64,000 bases of DNA, from contig QVRM01002072.1 in NCBI GenBank assembly GCA_003439945.1, forward strand, positions 48,815 through 112,814, read 5' to 3'. The translations under genes were made by a program, and so were the position numbers. This document shows positions 42,074 to 54,367 of this stretch, piece after piece. The notes under the pieces are model-generated. The model worked only from the letters and a program-made list of their open reading frames with translations. It was not told the DNA's origin and ran no database searches. Positions within the stretch are counted from its first letter, which is position 1. Each line of letters starts with the position of its first letter. The stretch is from Dermanyssus gallinae (Eukaryota; Arthropoda; Arachnida; Mesostigmata; Dermanyssidae).

Positions 42074-45000
42074 TGTATGGGTTTTGTGTATATTCTCTTA
42101 AACTATTTTTCAGCGTTAAAGAAAAGCGGCTGCTGCTAACGTACCTGTACATGCGAACGCAGAAGATCAAATGGCGTTGTGGCTAGTGCCAATCCGCACA
42201 GCAAGTGCAAGGAGTATGTTTTTTCAGCATATAAACAATATGTGCATAGGCACGCGCAATAACAAGTTTGCTAAAAATGCGGATAGCCTGGTGTTTTGCT
42301 GTTTAGGTCTATTCCTTTCGGTGACGATATCTTCGGAGATTCATAAAACGTTGAAAAAAGAGTATAAGTTTGTAAGTATGTGCCGTGGTGACAATGTCGT
42401 TGCTAGAGATCTAGGGTTTCATTACCTTTGGTAGGTAATAGTCATGCATTTTTTTTGTGGTTTCTGTTTACCTATCCTGTTACTTTGTTCCAGTACGCTA
42501 TAACTGTTGATCATTGACTAAAGGTCATCCCCCTTCACCCCTCCCCCCATTACGCAAATAAAAGCGCTGTAAAAAGGCAAACAAGCCATCATAATCAGTC
42601 TTCGAATTCAAATTTCTCGACACCTCGCAAGGACAGGAAACGGAACAAAGACGGCCTTAAAAAAATGAAAACATTTTTTAAGGCCGTTGTTTAGAGGATA
42701 GTCCATAATTTGTTATATTTCTAGACTATACTCCGTCCCCTACGGGCTTAGCACTTAACCTGAGGTGTACCTTCAATGCACCGAGGGCCGGACATGTTAA
42801 GATATCTAGCGTCCTTGTGGCAGCATGGCCGCTGACTCTCAGCAGCGGTATGGTTTACTATATTTTCGTAATGAGCATCGCTCAAAGAAAATTCGACCAA
42901 CAATATTATAGCTGAAGGTATATGGTCGATTGAATGATCGACTGATCGTTCACTTAGCTAAATGTGATTGTGTAGCATTGATTGACCGATGTCATTGGCC
43001 CTAGTTAGCTGATAATAAGGTCATATAGGGCTCCTCATGCCAAGGAATGCATAGATACGTAGGCAGGTAGAAAGAGAGAAAGAAGAAAGCGAAGAAGAAG
43101 AAGATGGGAGCGAGAGAGAGAGAGAGAAAAAGAGCGGGAATTACAATCAAAACTAACGCTAATTTGACGGAACAACAAATAAGTATTGTGCAGCAACGCA
43201 ACGCATGTCGCTGTGTCCACATACCCACGAAGCTATTAGCTTGACTCTTCAGGTCGGAGGCGATGGTGCTGTCGTTGTAGTTGCACTGTGACAGGAGCTT
43301 ATCGGGCGTATGTCGCTTGGTTCGCAGCACAGTGGGTTGTTCGACGCGCGACGGCTGTCTGCTGGACTTCGAATGAGAGCCGAGATGTGATGACGCTGAC
43401 ATCGGAATCTGTAGTGGGCGCACGCGGAGGCGGCGGCGGCAGCGGAAGGGGCGGAGGCAGCGGCGGCAGCAGCAGCAGCAGGAGCGTCGGCGTCGGTAAT
43501 GTCACACGAGACGAACGAGGCGGTCCACGAGGGACTGACCGCCACAAGGCCGGGAAGGCCAGCGTTCGAAGGTCCGCCTGCCTGGCGCGACTGGCGCTCG
43601 CTAATGTCGTTCGTCCGACGTGCTTTGCGATACGACCTGCCTTGCCCTGCCCGGCCCGGCCCAGCCCAAGCAACCAACCAACCACCTCAGCAGAGTTTGC
43701 AGTCTACAATCTCCAGTCGCTACTGGCTGGCGGCTGCCAATGACTGCGCCTGCTGCAGCGCTGCTACGCCGGTCTCACTGGATGGGTTCATATACGCACT
43801 GCCGCCGCTTCGTTGTTGATATGCGACCGTATGCCGTCGCTGCGACGGCAGGTGTGAGTGCACAGAGCCAATAGAAGTTGCAGAAAGATAATAGATGACT
43901 TAGTTTATCTCGCCCTTGACCCCGCTCCAAAATCGAACGTGCCTGCTCCCCTCTTTTTTGAACAACTCTCCCGCCTCGGTTGTACCCACTGTCTGGGGTA
44001 GAGCCGCAGTAACGTTGCCGCTTGTCCGCGGTCTCTGTTTCTCTTGTTGTTGATTCGATGTCACGCAGGCCAGATTTTCCCGTTCCGTTCGTATCTGGCC
44101 GAATATCAACTCCCGAAGACCGGAAAACAACATTCTGCTTCGACCTCTGTACCGCAAAAACCAGACTCAGCGTTGTTAATTCAATTTCGTCGTGTGTGTG
44201 CCCTAAAGCACAATTCTGTTTAGATTTGTCGGTCAGAAATGTATTTTATAACCCGCTCCACCGCCGGGTAAAGACTATTGTATAGTGTTTATACCATGTT
44301 GCCTTATGACTCTTATTAGATGATTTGTCTCTACACTATGCAGAGTCAAAGCCTAGACGTGGCCTACAAGTTCATTGAGGTCATAAAGCTGATTTACCTA
44401 TGAAAGCTAAGAATAGCTGATAATTAGTATTATATATAATTAAGGACAGAATATATAGTATTATATATAATTACGGACAGAAATCCTATTTACCTAAGAA
44501 ACCTAAAAATATATTAGTATAAGTAATTATTGTAGATCATCACAGATCGGTTAGACGTCATAGATAAAAAGCCCTCCGTCAAAGGGTGGCGTATCAATTT
44601 GTAGAAATGGCCATCTAATGAGCCCGTATTATATCATATTCTTATGGTATCATTATGATCGCCATTGAAATTCGAATTTAGCTAATAATGCTAACATTTG
44701 CCCTATCTTAACAAGACATGTAATCGCTCAGTGTTTGGATTAGAGAGGCCAGAGAGTTCCACTTGGTCTACAACTGACGTTTCTTCCTCTTATTTGGGAG
44801 CACGATTATGGTCAAAACCACAATACGTTGACGTAGGCACATGTATTGTGTAGAATAATGGCTGTTATTGGCAAAACACTTTTCATCATACAGGAGGCTT
44901 ATAAACTAGTAGACTTCGAGCCTACGAGTTGTGGATTTCCTCCTCAGAGCTACAACCTCCAGTTCTGTCGCTTTTGTCGACATTAAATATCTGTTATCTT

Positions 45001-45349
45001 GCCATTTTAGGTTTGCCGTGGGTAATATAGCTCTAGTAAAGTTACAGATATCCTACTGTAAGCACCACTGCATTTAAATCGTACGACTAAAATACTCTAA
45101 TAAATCAATAATAATATGTAATAACTCGGTTCTAGCATTGTGGAGTCATCTATGTATAGTAAAAGACAGAACTAAGCGTATTTTTATTTTCTCTGTGGCG
45201 ACAAGATGTAATTACGGAGGACAATTGCCACAATTGAAAGCATATGTGTGTCTATTTTTGATTCTTTCGTCACCGTACAAAAATAGGAAAATACATTGGC
45301 AGAGTGTGAGCAGAAATTAGCATACATACAAGTGAAAACAGAAACTATA

Positions 45350-46670
45350 CGAGGTGTGTTCAAAAAGTATCGCGACTTTTGAATTTTCGCGGGTACGTAT
45401 ATTCGAATTTCGATTTTTTGTGGCGTTATGTTGGTACTCATGTCTCTCATTTATGCCGACAAGCTCGGCCATTTTGAATGTTCACTTAATTCTTGACAGC
45501 TGCTTTGCTTGCACGTGTTTTGGATCGTCTTCGATTTTTACCTATTTAAAAAAATTGATCAAAGAACCTGTATCAAATTTGGTGTGAAAAACGAAATTAA
45601 GTGCGCGGATGCATTCCGAATGTTGACTGTGGCATACGGAGAAGCTACCTTGGACCGAAGCAACGTTTATCGGTGGTACAAAATGTTCTCAGAAGGCCGA
45701 GAAGATGTGAACGACGAAGAGCGTGCCGGACGCCCGAGCACTTCAACAACAGCCGAAAAAATTAAGGAAGTGGAGAAAATAGTATTGGCCAATCGTCGAA
45801 TCACCGTTAGAGAAGTTGCTGAGGACCTAAACATATCGATTGGCTCGTGCCATTCGATTTTTATCAATTATTTGGGCATGAGACGGGTCGCTGCGAAATT
45901 CGTACCAAAATTGCTCAATTGCGACCAAAAACAGCATCGCATGAACATTGCTAATGAGATGTTGGACTCTGTCCGCGACGACCCAAATTTGCTCCAGAGG
46001 GTCATAACTGGTGACGAATCGTGGGGTTTATGGTTATGACGTGGAAACCAAAGCTCAATCATCTCAATGGAAGCTGCCGCACGAACCAAGACCGAAAAAA
46101 GCGCGCCAAGTTCGGTCGAATGTGAAAGTTTTGCTGACAGTTTTCTTCGATTGCAGGGGCGTGGTGCATCATGAGTTCTTGCCACAGGGTAGAACGGTCA
46201 ATAAGGAATATTACCTGCAAGTTATGCGCAATTTGCGCGAAGCAATCCGCCAGAAAACGCCCGGATTTGTGGAAGAACAAAAATTGGCTTTTGCACCACG
46301 ATAACGCCCCTGCTCACACATCGTTGCTTGTGCGCGAGTTTTTGGCCAAAAACAACACACTAATGATGCCGCAGCCACCGTGTTCCCCAGATCTGCCCCC
46401 CTGTGACTTTTTCTTGTTCCCTAAACTGAAGAGGCCCATGAAAGGACGACGTTACGCTACGCTTGACGAGATAAAGACGGCATCGAAGGAGAAGCTGAAC
46501 AAATTTAAAAAAAATGGTTTTTTGAAGTGCTTCGAAGATTGGAAAAACCGTTGGCACAAGTGTATAATATCTCATGGGGATTACTTTGAAGGGGACAAAA
46601 TAGATATTCATGAATAAATGAATAATTTAAAAAAAACACAAAAGTCGCGATACTTTTTGAACACACCTCG
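45350..46670 (+). mobile_element. mariner family 1 element, complete ends (U3)
   Basis: The terminal repeat cgaggtgtgttcaaaaagta begins at 45350 and its complement ends at 46670, flanked by TA (45348-45349 and 46671-46672). The length of 1321 bases is normal for mariner. The empty site is in C1, where aaactatatgtgcaaggcg (about 14568-14586) is uninterrupted. It is private to U3. Confidence 0.95.
45509..46615 (+). pseudogene. mariner family 1 transposase, two single-base frameshifts
   Basis: The coding order is a DNA-binding domain (EGREDVNDEERAGRPSTST, then VREVAEDLNISIGSCHSI), LITGDESW-type block read as VITGDESW (about 46000-46024), LHHDNAPAHTS (about 46295-46325) and a D34D block read as SPDLPPCDFFLFP (about 46385-46425), ending at about 46615. 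Relative to the second copy (56778-58097) it has one extra G near 46022 and one extra A near 46257, both in homopolymers, which split the frame in three. The third-Asp block also has PP where AP is usual. Without the two indels it would be a full-length protein. Confidence 0.88.
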
Positions 46671-47151
46671 TATATGCAAGGCGCGGGATCTACCGCAACT
46701 TCTTGCAACAATAACGAATAGTAAAATAACAAGTACTTGTAAGTTCTAAAATAAAGCTTATAACGTGATTTGTGTCAGGAGAAGAGAACTTAACGCTCCT
46801 ACTTTGCCTGGCAGCCAATAGATGTATGCGGGAAGAGCCGATATGTTGAGAAAAGAAGAGAAATATATGTTTAGTGCGCACAAGTCTCGACGTTGGCTAG
46901 GTTGAAAAGTGGCGGCGAGGTTTGGGGTCAAGTGCGCTAGACTTCCAGACCACACCGGGAGGTCAACGACCATACTGCCATAAGGCTGCAGGAAAAACCC
47001 CAGATTTCTCAACATGTCCAGCCATTGTGCATTGAAGATACGCCTTACGGCGTTATCAAGCCCGAATAGTCTTAAATTGAAAATCACTTCCTTAAAAATA
47101 ATTTTAATTCCAGGTCTGGACGTAGAAGATGTCGAAGTAATAACATAATTT

Positions 47152-49709
47152 GTGTGTGTGAAAAAACAGCCACGGTGAGGGCGCACCCAAGACGGCTAGG
47201 AAAGCTGCCTAAGCACTGGTGGACACAGAACATTGCCGATAAACGCAAAGAATGCAACAAAGCCAGAAGGGCACTAAAGCAGACCCACCGAAACAACGAG
47301 GAGCGACTGCAGGCACTGACCAGATACAGAGAAAGCAGAGTAAATCTTAAGAGTGCTATTGCTGACAGCAGAACAAAGTGCTGGAAAGAGCTTTTCGCCC
47401 AGGTCCAAGGGGACCCATGGGGAAAGCCATACAGAATTGTGTGCGGTAACAAGAAAACCGCCGTTACAGGCGTCCTCGATGAACAGGAAACAGTTGACAT
47501 CCTAGCTAAGCTTTTCACGACTCACGACTCGTTCGAGAGGGATACCTACGAAAACACATCAGAAGCAACAGACGATGATTTCCCGGCAATTCAGCCGTTC
47601 GAAGTTCTCCAAGCGGCAAATAGGCTCAAGACGGGAAAAGCCGCCGGCCCTGACGGCATCCCCCCGGCTGCAGTAAAGCTTCTGTTCAAAGAACATTCAG
47701 CTGCTGTTGCAGAAACCCTTACCTCCGCGATGAGAACAGGAGAGTTCCCACAAGATTGGAAACAAGCAGAAGTGGTCCTTATCCCCAAAGCAAATGGAGG
47801 ATACCGGCCAATATGTTTACTAAGCGCCTTGGCCAAGGGGTATGAAGCCATTATTGAAGAAAGGCTCAGGCTGTTTGCGGAGGAGTGCGGACTCCTGTCA
47901 CCGGCACAATTTGGCTTCCGTAAACACAAATCGGTCCTAACGGCAATCCACAGGGTTCTCAGTAGAGCTGAGCAGGTGCGCAGGTCCACCACCTGTACAA
48001 GACAGCTAGTCATGGTAACCCTCTTGGATGTGAGAAACGCCTTTAACAGCCTTCCATGGAAGACCACCTTAGACGCGCTCGTTCGTAAAAATGTTCCGCC
48101 ATACCTAGTTAAAGTAATATCTGGATATCTTAAGGAAAGGTCCGTTTTAAACGGCAAGGTGGTGTTTCCAATGACAGCCGGCGTGCCACAGGGGTCAATC
48201 CTGGGCCCACTGCTATGGAACCTAGCGTATGATGACGTCTTGCGGCAAACCGGTCTACCCCCGGGAATAGACATGATAGCGTACGCTGACGACTAAGCGG
48301 TTGTGGCACAGGCTAAAACGGAGGACGAACTTGAGCTAAACACGAACAAAGCCCTGCACTCAACAGCGGAATGGATGAAGGCCGCGGGGCTGGCACTCGC
48401 CCCTGAAAAAAGTGAGATCATCCTCTTAACTGGCAAGAAGAGAGTCCGACCGCTGCACATACAGGTTGCAGAGCAAACAATCCAGTTCGTGAAAGAAGCC
48501 CGCTACCTTGGGGTGACGCTGGACACGTCCATGACGGGCTTATGTCACTTAAAAAGGTTGTGGAAAAAGCATCTAAGACGGCAAACGCTATAGCGAGGAT
48601 ACTTCCAAACGTACACGGACCGCGGGCTCGCACAAGAAAACTACTAATGGCAGTTGCAGAGTCTATCGCGCTCTTCGGAGCTGCCGTATGGGCCAGAACG
48701 GCTCTTAAAACCAAGAAAGCAAAACTACTCCTGCGCAAAACGCAGAGGATCGCGGCCCTTAGGGTAATACAAGGGTACAGAACGATCAGCACAAATGCGG
48801 CTCTGCTGCTTGCCGGAGACATTCCTTGGGACCTTAAGGCGTTCGAGAGACAACGGCTGTGGGACATTGGCACACCTACAGAAATCGACAAAGAACGAGA
48901 AAGAAAAGTCTCTTTAGAAGAATGGCAAGCTGAGTGGGAAGCCATTCCCTCCGGGGCCCCCGGAAAGAGCCTGACCAAACTGCTGCCAAACATACAGGCA
49001 TGGATAGCAAGGCCGGGAGGGAATCTAACCTTCTACCTGACACAGATTCTCACGGGGCATGGAAACTTCCAATCATACCTCCACCGAATTGGAAAGGCCC
49101 CATCAGAAATATGTCTTTTCTGCGAAGATGCCCTGGAAGACGGTCCAGAACACACACTTCTTAAGTGCCAGGCATGGGAGGAGGCCAGAACCGGAGCGAT
49201 AAGACACATTCGCGAGAAATGGTCCAGAGCGGGAATAACCCACCCTGAAGTTCAAGACCCTCCACGAAACTGTCTGAAATGTTTTGTGGAGTACATCCTG
49301 GGTTCGGCTCAAGCATGGGAACTGGGAGCGGAAATAGCACAGGAGGTGCTAAAGACAAAGCACATAAGATGCACGGAAAGGCAGAATCCTTTTGAAGCCA
49401 GCACGGCTGAAGAAAGCGCAACTTTGAATCAAACGGGTTCGCAAGGGCTGGGACAAAGTGCGCCTGACAGGTGGGGGAACCCGTGAGCGACCCCGGCCAA
49501 TTGATCCGATAGGGCACTCGCCACTTCTCCTGATGGCTCATAGCACTGTTCTATGGAGACCTGGGCCATCAGAGAGTGAAGCTTAAGGGGGGAGGTGCGT
49601 TTAGTGGGTATGGGTCTCAGCGGCGTAACATCCATCCGCTGGGGTCGAGTCCCACACAGCTCGAGATGGAAACCGAATTTTCCTACTCGTAGCAGTAGTG
49701 CGTAACTGC
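47152..49709 (+). mobile_element. R1-clade non-LTR retrotransposon, 5'-truncated
   Basis: It interrupts module D3. The host sequence gtaataacataattttaatt is continuous in D1 (about 15036-15055) and split here, with a 4-base duplication attt (47148-47151 and 49710-49713). There is no poly(A); the 3' untranslated region is about 220 bases. It is private to U3. It is not in an rDNA context, so it is either a non-rDNA-specific relative or an ectopic R1. Confidence 0.88.
47154..49486 (+). pseudogene. R1-clade ORF2 (RT plus C-terminal zinc knuckle), one stop and one frameshift
   Basis: The endonuclease is missing. It begins in the linker (LPKHWWTQNIADKRKEC), then RT blocks AAGPDGIPPAAVK, GGYRPICLLSALAKGYE, AQFGFRKHKSVLTAI, VTLLDVRNAFNSL, AGVPQGSILGPLLWNLAYDD and IAYADD (YADD 48282-48293). 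The next codon is TAA (48294-48296), where the family usually has a sense codon before AVV. A frameshift near 48540 follows. The thumb and C-terminal CLFCEDALEDGPEHTLLKC (about 49120-49175) are intact. AGVPQGS together with LLWN is typical of the R1 clade. With only two lesions it is fairly young. Confidence 0.88.
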
Positions 49710-49713
49710 ATTT

Positions 49714-50711
49714 TAATTTTATTCAGCCGGTCGATATGGATTGCAAGATAAGGCCGAATACGAAGAAGACTGTGTTGGCCAAGTCAACGAGAAGCTGGCG
49801 CGTCCATTTTCGTAAAAACCGGGAGCGTGATGATGACCCGATACCAGGCCAGGCAAACACTTTAATCACGACTGAGCTCATCGACACGGTGAACGACCTA
49901 ATGAGAAGTGATCGGCTTGTCCTAATGCGATTGTTGGCAGTGTGGCGGGGTTCAGTTCTGAAACAGTGGAGACAATTCTTAATTTCACAACAACATTGTT
50001 TACCAAAAAGTGTTTGCGCAGTGGGTTCGGAAGAAGCTCAGCAAAATGCAAACGGAATGGTTTGTATGGGGGGGGCACTGCAACACATGTTCGCGTACAG
50101 TGAAGACTCCGCTTTTTTGAAGCGGATCGTCATGGGTGACGAGAGTTGGTGCAACCCTTCTGAGCCAAAGACGAAGTGGAACAGCCTGCAATTAAAGCAT
50201 TGTCGTTGTCACCATTTCCTAAAAATATCAAAGCTGTGCGTTCCGCCGTCAAAAAGAGTTCTTCGCCGTTTTTTCGACATCCGAGGCCGATACCAATCAG
50301 ATTCCTCGGACACTGAAAACCGCTTTACCAGAAGTTTGGGGAAACGGATTGAGGCGCTCACACAGCAAGTGATTCGGATGCGTGTCCAGGATCACAAAAA
50401 AGTACCTGCCAAGTTCAAGTAAGCAAACAGCTTAAGCATACACTCTACGGCGCACGGACATGTCGGCCTGCGACTTACGCCAGTTCGATCGGCCACAACA
50501 TCTTAGCAGAAGGCGCTTCAACTTAGACGACGAACTAAAGGGCACAGTGGAATGACTGGCTCCCTGCACAGCCGCAGAAATTCTAGAAACAGAAAATCGG
50601 TCAGCTCGTAAAACAGTAAGATTGTTGTGCTCAGGCCTCTAGTAATTTTTTTTGAAGAAAACGTTAAACTGTACTCACAGTGTCGTTCCTTATTTTTTCA
50701 TTTGAACATCT

Positions 50712-50746
<35 letters not shown>
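49714..50746. repeat. Module D3 right part, with mariner relic and TA run
   Basis: It continues D3 after the R1 insertion and retains the longest version of the mariner relic among D1 and D3. It ends in an interrupted TA run (about 50712-50746) abutting the family I LINE. Confidence 0.75.
49736..50560 (+). pseudogene. mariner-type transposase relic in D3 (best preserved)
   Basis: An open frame of 228 codons (49736-50422) reads through AKSTRSWRVHFRKNRERDDD, then TTELIDTVNDLMRSDRL, then FLKRIVMGDESWCNPSEP (GDESW at about 50135-50150), and RRFFDIRG near 50270. These are the linker, helix-turn-helix and first catalytic block of mariner transposases. Further on, 50460-50560 carries the C-terminal block in another frame. 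The frame is partly in phase by chance through indels. Its family differs from both other mariners in this window. Confidence 0.65.
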
Positions 50747-52791
50747 GGAATCGGTGTAGAGCAGCGAAAGATGCCAACAGACTAACTAGAGAATATGTGA
50801 AGATTTTTCCTGTATTAAGGCCGTTCGCAAGTATGGTAAAAAAATGACACAAAAGGCATACAAGGAAGAGAAACAAAAATATTGGAAAAGCCAGGAGTGA
50901 GCGCTGTTGCAAGAAGCAGAGAAACAACCGCACAAGTGGCTAAAACAGAAAAGAAAACGGCAGTCCCCAGTGGAGACTGGGCGATTAATTAAGCACTTTT
51001 CTAATGTGCTGCAGGGAGCCGATACTACCCCAAAGGAAATAACATTATTCAACGGGCCTTGGGACGAGGAAACAGAACTTGCACGGGCATGGGTAATTCG
51101 ACCAGTCACAATCGAAGACGTTGTCAGGTCAATTGAAAGCGCGCCTAGAAGCAAAGCTGCCGGGAACGATATGATACAAAACGAGCATTTAAAGCAAACG
51201 CTGGCACTTGCACCATGCTGGAAAGCTTTATTTGAAGAGTGCCTAAAATCCGGGGAAGTACCAAAAGCGTGGAAGGAGGATACCTTGATTGTCATACCAA
51301 AAGGAAAAGGCATAGAACTGAGCCGGAATCTTGGAGGGGCATAACAGTTAAGAGTTGCCCCTATAAAATTTTCTCGGGAATAATATCAGATAGACTAGAG
51401 CATTACCTCGAAACCAGAAACGCAATACCAGACGAACAACATGGGTTCAGAAGTCGACCCATACGGCCCTGCGTCAGTTGCTAGCAGAAATTTGGGAAAC
51501 TCTATCAGAACCTAGAAGACCGTTATACGCAATATTTATAGACCTTAAAGCTGCCTTTGACTTAGCGCCACGAAGTAGGATTATCGAAAAGTTAGCCTTA
51601 GAGGGAGTTCCGTATCGCTTACTAAAACTTTTAAGTAGCATTCTTGGGGAGACTACAGTATACATCGACAACGGTATAGGGATTGTGGGAAAAGTAAAGC
51701 AAACTACAGGCGTGGCCCAAGGAGACGGACTTTGCCCGTTGCTTTTTCTCGGTACTATTGGGAGGGCTACCTTACCGGGTGAGGCAGCGGTGGACCCGAG
51801 AGTGGGCAAACACATTAATGTATCCAGATGACATTGCGATCTATGGCAGGAGTTTATTTAGGGTTAAGCAGGGACTGGAACGGCTAATCGATTATATGGT
51901 CGAGATGGGACTTAGTATTAACTGGCAAAAGACAGTAGCAGTAAAATTTCGAAGAGGAGGTCGATTGGCGAAAGACGATGTTCTTCGAGCCAGGGTTAAT
52001 ACCGTAAATTTTGTAAATAAATTTACCTATTTAGGGGTCACTATAACATCAAATGGTAGCAGCTTTCGAAAACATATTAAAAGCCGAATAGGAAAAGCCA
52101 TTCGAGCGGCAGCAGCAATTAAAAACCCGCAAATGTTGTCAATACATACGGCGTCCGCCCTTTTCAAGATTAAAATAGAACCAATAGCAACATTTGGTGT
52201 ATCACTTATATGAAAAAAATTAAAGAGGCAGATCTACAGTTACTAGATAGAGTTTGATTTTTCTTCATGAAGCGGGTTTTGGGGTTAGCTGACTCTTGTA
52301 GGAATAGAATAGTTCATCTATTAGAAGGGGGGGGGGGGCTGTAATGACACAGGAATTACAAGTAAAACGGGGACCTAAGACGACGGCCTTCGTGGTCTAC
52401 ACTATGAAGTGGGGGGAAAATTAAAGGATATAGACATAGGAATATACACGACGATAGCGATGAGGAGTACAACCTGGCGAGCAGCCGGATATAAGAATAG
52501 GCATCTAACTACGGCATTTGCAGCCCACGGGTTCCATCACGTGTTATGCAGCACCCAAGAATTCCACAATCCTCAGAAGTGTTGTAGGTGCGCGAGATGC
52601 TTAGGCCATTGTGATAGATACCACGCCGCAGGATGTCCAGCAGTGCAATCAATAGCTGAACTCGCAAGATGAAGGAAGATCCGGTGACGCAGAAAAACCA
52701 CTGATTGAGACTGAAGTACTTATTTAAAATTTACCCAACCTGGGTGTTAATAAACCATAATATAATATATATAGGGAGAGAGAGAGAGGGT
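50747..52791 (+). mobile_element. Non-LTR retrotransposon family I, copy 3 (U3)
   Basis: It has the same 5' break (ggaatcggtgtagagcag directly after the TA run) and the same 3' end as copy 1 at 15417, in the same position in module D. It is therefore the orthologous insertion, duplicated with the array unit. It lacks the tandem duplication seen in U1. Confidence 0.88.
50770..52672 (+). pseudogene. Family I LINE reverse transcriptase, copy 3
   Basis: The domain order is as in copy 1. It shares TGA in the SQE-ALLQ stretch (near 50899) and the TGA after DRV (near 52256), but differs by frameshifts near 51320 and 52205-52245, a G run near 52327-52338, and by YPDD (51821-51832) in place of YADD. 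The C-terminal HGFHHVLC and CCRCARCLGHCDRYH motif is intact (about 52525-52625). It is non-functional. Confidence 0.85.
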
Positions 52792-52957
52792 TATACTGTT
52801 CGTATATCACTTATGTGTCAGCATTTTCCCAGCGACTCTACTGACGGCGCTGCGTTGACCTCTTAGATCAAAACTGAACCGTGGTGAACTTTCCGTGGTG
52901 TTTTTTTTGTCTGTGATAAGGTCTCAATATGTGTCTCTCTTCTTCTCATCTTTTTCT

Positions 52958-52993
<36 letters not shown>

Positions 52994-53039
52994 AATCGTT
53001 CTATGTTATTAAATAAACGCGTCAATTTTTTATTTATAT

Positions 53040-53881
53040 TTGGATATACTATTTCAGTCATGTGACCTCAAGTTACCAACGCCGGATGGTACCAAACGGT
53101 TAGCGTTACGTCTATTGACAGTCTCTAGGGCAAACACAGATTAGGCCTTGGCGCTACCTGTACCGATTGTAAACCTTTCGCAGTAACTATGTTGTTAGCG
53201 AACCTACGGACCCAGCGCGTTCACTGCGAAGGATAACAATGATGAGGCGAAGACTAGTGACAAATAGAACGGTAATGCTATAATTTCTCTCTTTACTTGA
53301 GGTGTAGTAGTCAGCGACTCAATGCAGCTTGCGAAAAGTTTTGGAACATTGAGGCTACGGTCTTCCCGAATTGGCTAAAATTGGACTGCAGCAGTATTAG
53401 CTACTAAACTACCGTCAACACTGAGTTTTGCATGACACGCAACAAGTGAGTAATTATCGCTCAAATACGACACTCTGACGATTGAAAGATCCAAAATTAT
53501 TTCGTTAGTATCTATGTGTCCGCCTTCTCCGGGCCTTCGAGCGGATTGCGTAAAAATAAAAGAAAGCAGAGGTGGGCCAAAGGTTGGTTAGAATCGCATT
53601 GTGGAGTAAGACTGATAGACAGACAAGCCAATCTGCAGGAATGAAGGTTTTGCCAGTTATAGTGCCGGCCCGTCGTCCATTTATGATCCCAGTCCACTAC
53701 AGTGGAGCTTCTGGAAGCAGCCCGCCGTCCTCCATGACTCTATGCGTGCGTATAAACAATACCGAGCTCCGTAGGCTCGGAACTCTAGGAGCATACTTTA
53801 TTATACTCAGCTAGTCGTTGCTTGCAGTTTAGATCGTCAGTATAGCAGCTTCCCTTCGTCTCCCTTTCTCTCTCTCTCGCG

Positions 53882-53920
<39 letters not shown>

Positions 53921-54365
53921 AATATAATATATCTACCTGGCTTTCTCTCTCACTGACGGCTTCAGCTCGAGGAACCTGCCGGAGGGGGGTTGCCGATGAC
54001 CAAGCGATGAACACTCGGCGACGACGTGACTTGAGCTAGTAGGCCACTAAGCCAGGAATGGAGGAACAGAATAGAGACACCAGTCTCCCGGCTCTTTGCT
54101 CGTCACGCGAGCCTCCTTTGGCGAGAAAAAAATCGCCAAGTCCGTTGTATCGTACAGCCTTTTCATCGGTGCTTTTTTAGAAGAGAGAATGAGGACGTTT
54201 CCCAAGGTAGTGTGGGACGAGGCCATCCAATAATCGGCGCACATGGTAGTGTCGACGCGCTGACTCGCTGGCTCTGGTATGCGCTGCAAAAAGGAAGGCA
54301 AAAGACAATTGTTACCGCTACAGGTTTCTCCTGTAGAAAACAAGGCTTTCATTCGGTACACAAAC
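53040..54365. repeat. Modules E3 and F3 of unit U3
   Basis: E3 (53040-53925) is the full form of E in the U1/U3 lineage, with (TC)n at about 53868-53896 and (TA)n at about 53897-53933. F3 (53926-54365) matches F1. A GTGCTTTTTTAGAA stretch near 54170 is extra relative to F1. No gene is supported. Confidence 0.75.
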
Positions 54366-54367
54366 TA

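Larger units (their letters stand above)
42074..47082. repeat. Module C3 of unit U3
   Basis: It continues module C after the LINE, matching C1 from 7995, without the CR1 element (empty site near 42270) and without the 534-base fragment (continuous near 44714). It carries a mariner at 45350-46670. The GC-rich block is at about 43300-43860 and the hairpin block at 42651-42734. No host gene is supported. Confidence 0.8.
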
